A DNA stretch of 64,000 nt from NCBI RefSeq assembly GCF_014356525.2, contig NC_052507.1, forward strand, positions 41,955,295 through 42,019,294, given 5' to 3'. A model generated the notes under the pieces. The model was not told the DNA's origin, did no database searches, and saw nothing but the letters and a program-made list of their open reading frames with translations. The stretch is from Nilaparvata lugens. Its lineage: Eukaryota > Arthropoda > Insecta > Hemiptera > Delphacidae. Positions within the stretch are counted from its first letter, which is position 1. The number at the start of each line of letters is the position of its first letter. Of this stretch, positions 58,654 to 64,000 are shown one piece after another. The position numbers and the translations under genes are program-made.

Positions 58654-59771
58654 GCCCACGTCTTAATAATTAGCCTGTCTTGTCGTTCATTTGCTACCTC
58701 ATCCCACACACTCACCCTTCATCATCATCTGACCCCCACCCCACAACACCTACTGCTCCCATCCCCCGGTTGTGGACCTGTTGAAAAGCTAAGACACTTT
58801 TCTTACGACATATTTCTTCAAAAACGTCAATAACTAGAAAAAAAATGATCCAATTCTAAGGAAATGGTTGAAGAGAGTGGAACGTAGAAAGGAATTTCCA
58901 ATAAGATTCTTATAATTTGTTCCTTTGCTTAATGTTTTTAAACTTTTTATAAGTGCTCGAAGTTGAAAAAAGTACATTGGTAGAGTTGAAAGCCAAATTT
59001 TGATCAGCTTGAACGATCATAAGAAGTCCAGAAACGTCAAACAAAGCAACATCTGAATCATACTGAAAATTTCTTTCTCTTTCCAATCATATCCTTAAAA
59101 TTAGATTTTGACCGATACGTTTATAGTTGATTATGTTTTTTAAGAATATCGAATAATCAATGTATCGAGAAAACTAAAGTTGATCAAATCAAATTTTACT
59201 GGACATTTTTTATTGCAAATTACATGTAGAATTTATGGACTTTGGCGGTTTTACCTTTCGCGAGCTATAATGAAATTGTTAAACAGTTCACTGAACAACT
59301 AGGGAGCAGATAGCTGTATTTTTTCCATTCTTACTGACCAAGGAAATGCTCGTAACTTGATCTTGTTAATTCATTTTGGTAACTTGATCTGAATCTGTTT
59401 TTTGACAAACACGAATATTTTGACAATGTTTGACTGATTACAGGGTGGAAACCCACTAATCCACATCACAGTTCAAACAACAATTTGAATAGCTTTGATC
59501 TCTTGACAAAACATTGGTCTTTCTCTCTCTTGAGAGGAATCATGATTTCCATCAATGCACCAGTACTTCACTCCTTTCCCAGGATGATGTGCGCTCTTTT
59601 GAATCCATCACAAAACCGCTGAGGCGTGTCGTAGCTTTTCAACAGGTCCACAATCGAGGGATGGGAACTGTTGGTGTTGAGTGAGTGGGGGGGGGCAGAT
59701 GATGATGATGAAGGGTGGGTGTGTACGATGAGGTAGCAGATGAACGACAAGACAGGCTAATTGAGACGGGG
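58654..59771. mobile_element. Foldback element with about 145-bp inverted arms
   Basis: The left arm (58654-58798) carries TTAGCCTGTCTTGTCGTTCA, GCTACCTCATC, CACCCTTCATCATCATCTG and TGTGGACCTGTTGAAAAGCT. The right arm (59627-59771) is its reverse complement with small differences. The interior includes AACGTCAATAACTAGAAAAA and TTTTTATAAGTGCTCGAAGT, related to the element at 4676-5455. No transposase is visible. Confidence 0.85.
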
Positions 59772-59900
59772 GCAGATTGACAGCGGCTTGTACAGGCATC
59801 ACTGTCTTGTCTGACCCAGTCGTCTGTCACAAGGGGTGCTGGACCCTCCCTCTACTCCCCTCCCACCGAGGCAAACGAGTAGTACGTGAACTGGCTTATC

Positions 59901-59902
<2 letters not shown>

Positions 59903-59957
<55 letters not shown>
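59903..59957 (+). repeat. (GA)n microsatellite
   Basis: About 27 uninterrupted GA units. Confidence 0.98.
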
Positions 59958-59960
<3 letters not shown>

Positions 59961-62070
59961 CTGACAACAGTGTCAAAGTGATGGGATATAACGGAAGAGA
60001 CGGACCCTGTGATAGAAGGATGAACTCAGACGCAATAAGATTGATAGATGAAGAATAATATCTCAGAAGGACCGGTTTTCACCACAAGCACCCAACGTTC
60101 TATTCAACAATTGATCCACAGTTCTATCAAAGCTAAACTACACTTCAGGATAGTATGATGGTAAGGAGTTTATGGTATTGTTAGTTATATTGAATTGAGA
60201 GGGATGAACTTCCTCAATTTATATCATTATTATGAATTTTATGCAAAATATGAAAATAAATGACTAATAAATATTTTAGAAATAGTAATTGTTGATTATT
60301 AAGTCAGAAACGGAGAGTATAGAACGTAAACACATTCTCAGGTCGGGAAGAAAAAGACAGAGATAGAATACAAACAAATACCTGCGGATGGAACTACGTA
60401 ACCTATGGTTTTGCTTTCACTGAACCAATAATCTCTTACTCCATAATCTGATCACGTTTCTCAAGAACAATATTCAATTAATAGAAAAATAAGATCATAT
60501 AATAAAAGAACTATACTGAAAGTCTACTTCCAATAAAAATATTTTGATAATCGAATCAAATAGCTTTTTATTCACAAAACATAATAAAAATTTATAAAAT
60601 TCATTCAAATATTTAATTCTTCAATGTTGTTTTCCATCATGAACTGCTTATTATTAAATCACTTCTTGCTTTCAGAAAAAACGACTAGCAGTCAGATCTG
60701 ACTTAACAACGCTGTTAGCAGTAGTCTAAAAGCAAAAAGTGATCAAATATTTAACAGTGAATACTCTCCACAAAGACTTGAGCCTGTAAGAGGTGAGTAA
60801 GTTCTTTCAAGTTGATTGAGATTATGTTCTCATGTTCTGTACATATTATAATTAAACCTATTATATTTTAATATATTAACATTCTCCAACAAATCAAAGA
60901 ATATAAATTGCACACAAAAAATCCATACTAGATATAAGTATATACAGACATATTATATGAATAGTAGCTTAATGGCTATAGTACTCATTGGAAATGGCAA
61001 ATTCACTATCAGTTTAAGTTCTGAATGTATAGGCGTATTGAATCAGTTGCTCTGCAGCATCCCTGCAAATTTCTAATAACCATCTACTCAAACTAATGTT
61101 GCTTGTAGGTGTTAATACTGTAATTTTCTGACTGTTTTAAATGATTGGGAACGTTTTTATACAATATGACAAATGTATTTACTATTATTTTTCAAGCAGT
61201 TATGTAGGAGTCGGGGATGGGCAATACCAAAGTTAATTAGATTCTTGTATTATGAGTATGATATAAATTATTGAAAATGGAGTGTTTGTTGTAGTATATG
61301 TAATCCATTAAAACTCGTATGTAAAGCTGTCTAATATTGAAAACTTGAAACTTTCTGTAAACAAGATTAGATGGGTAGCGATAGTCTCGCCTGAGACATG
61401 TCTCGATGATTCATGTCTTGATGTATAGGCAGTTTGAATCAGTTGCTCTGCAGCATCCCTGTCAATTTTTTATAACCATCTACTCAAATGTTGCTTGTAG
61501 GTGTTGAAACTTTAATTTTGTGACTGTTTTTAATGATTGTTTGGAAGTCAGATTCAATATCAGGATTGGTTTGAGGCGACCATTACTAAACAAGTAAAAC
61601 TGAAATAATAAACTTGAGTAGCTGAACAATCAACACTCCCTTAAACTATGAATTTCAACTATGAGTTCGATTAATTCTGTTAAAGTGATATTACCGCCAA
61701 AGTCCTCAACAAACAACAATGCTCATTCCAAAACTAAACCCTCTGTACAAGTTTATCAATTCCGTTACTACACAGTGTAAAGTACTGTATTCTATTACGC
61801 CATCATCTTTGAGATGTCAGTGAGTTTGAATTGGTGTCTTTTGTCAAAATACTTGATAATTAAGTTCAATAATTTGTTCTGCAAATGCAAGCGAAGTTAA
61901 TTCCATTCGAAGATTGCATTCAATAGATGATAGAAGATGAGGTAGCAAGTAAGTTAGTGGAGCTATGCCTTGGTACAGAACCATCGAATAATCTCAGTAC
62001 AGATAATGAAATTCCCAAGAGAGATTCCTACGCGAAAATGATAAGGAGAGCATATAAGAAGTTGGGCAAG
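59958..62070. other. Unassigned sequence
   Basis: AT-rich. Two similar segments (about 61030-61135 and 61425-61535) share TTGAATCAGTTGCTCTGCAG CATCCCTG and GTTGCTTGTAGGTGTT, a diverged duplication about 395 bp apart. No gene was recognised. Confidence 0.4.
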
Positions 62071-62560
62071 AAAGTGTGTGAGTGTGTGCACTTGTGCTGA
62101 GAGTTTTGTGGGAGGACTCTTTCACCGCAAACCTCATTATCAATGGCGGGCTAGCGAGGGCGAGGGCTGCGATAATCGCATTTCAATCCGGGATGTAGAC
62201 GAGCAGCAGAGAAGTTCAAAGCCTAGCAGAGCACGATTCAATCTGTTTAGACCTAGTTAAAAGTTCTCGTCCGCCGCTCGGTGTGCTTGCACACTCGACT
62301 CGACTCGACTCAATTCGCTGCTCGCACGAGAGCCGATCATCATCCTCCTCCTCCTCCTTCTTCTTCTACTCGTCCTCCTTCTTCTTCTACTCCTCCTCCT
62401 CCTCCTCGTCCTCCTCCTCCTCACTTGACGAAGCGACAGTCGAGCGACAGCCGAACAAATCGAGTTCGACCGAAACAGTCAGTGCCCGAAACTTGTTACT
62501 CCAACTTATGCCGGAACGTTTGGTCGGATTAGAAATTCGTGTGAGCCCTCGTACGTGATA
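62071..62560. promoter_or_regulatory. Candidate promoter / 5' UTR segment
   Basis: A GC- and CpG-richer stretch in AT-rich DNA. It includes CGTCCGCCGCTCGGTGTGCT, a CGACT repeat (62296-62311), a pyrimidine-rich trinucleotide tract (TCCTCC and TTCTTC, 62341-62422) and an arthropod initiator-like CAGTCAGTGCCCG at 62475-62487. Open frames across it are low-complexity and not convincing. It could be the start of a plus-strand gene continuing to the right, or an untranslated exon; strand and use are undecided. Confidence 0.3.
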
Positions 62561-64000
62561 GAGGTTTGATCTGCCAAAGAGGAATTTCAGCCCCCATTTC
62601 TAGTAATTTGGGAGATTATTTGAGAACGAACCCCCAAATTCGTATGATTTTTGTACTGCGAATCGTCTATGATTAAGAAACTGAGGTCGATCTTCTATGT
62701 CTAGAAGAGTTTAAAGGATGAATGTAGAACATGAAATATCAAATCTTTGAAGCTACTAGCCCACCAATATTATTTACTTAATTATTTGAAGGATATTTAC
62801 TATCAGGTTTTAAAGGTTTTAAAGTGAAGGATGTCTGACATAAATTTTTAAGCTTGTAAGGTTCTCATATGAACTAGATAATGATAAGCAGCTTCTAATG
62901 GTGGGTAAACCTTTCTTGAGTTTATAACTATCGTTATTAGATTCCAAGTTCTAGTACAAGCAAGTTGAAACTGGAAATTGCCATAATAGAATCTCATAGA
63001 GTCAGGTATCAAGTTGAAACTAAATTGTATTAGGTTAAATTGGTATTTTATCGCTTTATAATTCAGATTCCAATATCTATTTCATATTTATTTCTTTATT
63101 CATCTACTAACATAAATACATTATCATAAGATTATTGAGAGTGAAAAAACACGCTCATCCCTTACTATATAATTCTCAAATCTCGATTAAAATTTTGAAA
63201 ATTGAGCTTTGTAACCTAATAAATTGAAAAACCTGCAAGTAGCCTCATCCAAACTAGTGTTCAATCCTCATTACTTAATGTTACTGTTGATACTATTGCA
63301 TACATATCTGCACTATTGCTATTTTCCATTCATATCAGCACCTAACTGTTCAAAGGTCTGCACAGTAGATTGAGATTTTTGAGATTGCACATTATTGAGA
63401 TAAATAGAATTGATTTGAATTACAAACTTGTCATTTGAATTGGATTGGATAAGATTAGACACTCTTGTATAGCATCTGGAAACTAGGAACTCTATCTTCT
63501 GCGTGTGATGATAATAATTCATTTTAGTACAACACTATCGCTATAACTCAACTACTTAGTGTTATGTCGAGGAAAATGCAGCTACAATGCGTTACGAGAA
63601 TGCTGAATTATACCCTAGCTTATCCCCGCCCGATATAGGGGCATGGCTAAAGATTCCATGCAACCAAGAAAGGAATGTGAGTTATAATATCGCCCCTATC
63701 ACATCCCAGGAAATGTTTAATAATAACATTTTCCCCCTGCGAGACCAGATTTTTGGCCATTCATATTGTGTAGAATATTCCCAAATTTTCCAGCTTCTGT
63801 TGTGCTAGCTCATTCCTCGAGGCGGTTGAAATGAGACGTTGTTTCAGTTGGGTTTAGCTTCAAAATTTAAATCATTTATTCATGAGAAGCAATACTAACA
63901 AGTTTAGAATGCGAACAAGATTCCATTCGTTCTTCACAGCGGATAAGCTCTCACAATTTATGCCAATAAACAAGAACGCTCACTTGAAGAAGATTTCTGA
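62561..64000. other. Unassigned sequence to the window end
   Basis: AT-rich. Near 63630-63710 a short inverted pair (GATATAGGGGC and GCCCCTATC) can form a hairpin. No exon was recognised. Confidence 0.35.

Noticed and set aside
59568..59830. Three overlapping minus-strand frames over the foldback arm
   Set aside because: They lie in the inverted arm of a mobile element, are low-complexity and lack support.
62281..62558. Pro-rich and Ser-rich frames over the pyrimidine trinucleotide tract
   Set aside because: They are translations of (TCC)n and (TTC)n in different frames; the segment is better viewed as untranslated.
63587..63808. Plus-strand frame of 73 codons
   Set aside because: No recognised domain, no splice or promoter context, and it overlaps a hairpin-like inverted pair.

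Overview
The window looks like nuclear DNA of a hemipteran insect, most likely a delphacid planthopper. It is AT-rich, has large introns with consensus GT/AG splice sites, and is packed with non-LTR retrotransposons, foldback elements and MITEs. Several dispersed repeats match families I remember from planthopper genomes; that placement is recollection, not a search. There is no bacterial-style gene organisation, and I recognised no rRNA, tRNA or CRISPR array.

The only host gene I can support is a large split gene on the minus strand. It encodes a C2H2 zinc-finger transcription or chromatin factor that resembles the TRERF1/ZNF541/MIDEAS group. Its exons, in reading order, are 27847-27924, 22752-22976 (zinc finger), 14706-14865, 9366-9702, 7333-7962, 5877-6355 and 4201-4406 (a Tyr-Thr-Pro-Pro-Pro motif exon). 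A further exon-like block at 2636-2813 has good splice sites and fits the reading frame of this gene, but it points the other way. The 5' exons should lie beyond the right edge or be hidden upstream. The ELM2/SANT part expected for the family is not visible and may lie beyond the left edge. Splice phases agree at most junctions. The exception is 9366 to 7962, where a small exon is probably missed.

Layout: 1-1690 is the endonuclease and start of the reverse transcriptase of a decayed LINE (minus). 2.2-3.9 kb holds two copies of a dispersed repeat around the inverted exon, one copy swollen by a (AAACATTT)n array. 4.2-28 kb is the host gene with introns carrying foldback elements (4.7-5.4, 9.8-10.4, 13.2-14.3, 23.0-24.0 kb) and a MITE (11 kb). 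28-37 kb is mostly unassigned sequence with a minisatellite (30.6 kb) and a TIR repeat containing a (TG)n tract (32.4 kb). 37.3-38.1 kb is the GIY-YIG end of a Penelope-like element. 39.6-45.8 kb holds two LINEs in opposite orientation, each with a visible target-site duplication and each inserted in a copy of the same short repeat. 46.5-55.5 kb is a young-looking LTR element (LTRs about 807 bp, nearly identical) with a coiled-coil gag-like ORF, no visible pol, and an apparently intact RTE-like LINE inside it. 58-60 kb carries another MITE and a foldback element, then a (GA)n tract. 62.1-62.6 kb is a GC-rich segment that may be a promoter or 5' UTR.

The mobile elements do not form a pathway with the host gene. 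They explain its long introns and may explain the rearranged exon at the left end. I found no convincing new multi-gene system. The most unusual items are the inverted, phase-compatible exon, the in-frame coding minisatellite, the pol-less LTR element and the nested LINE insertions.
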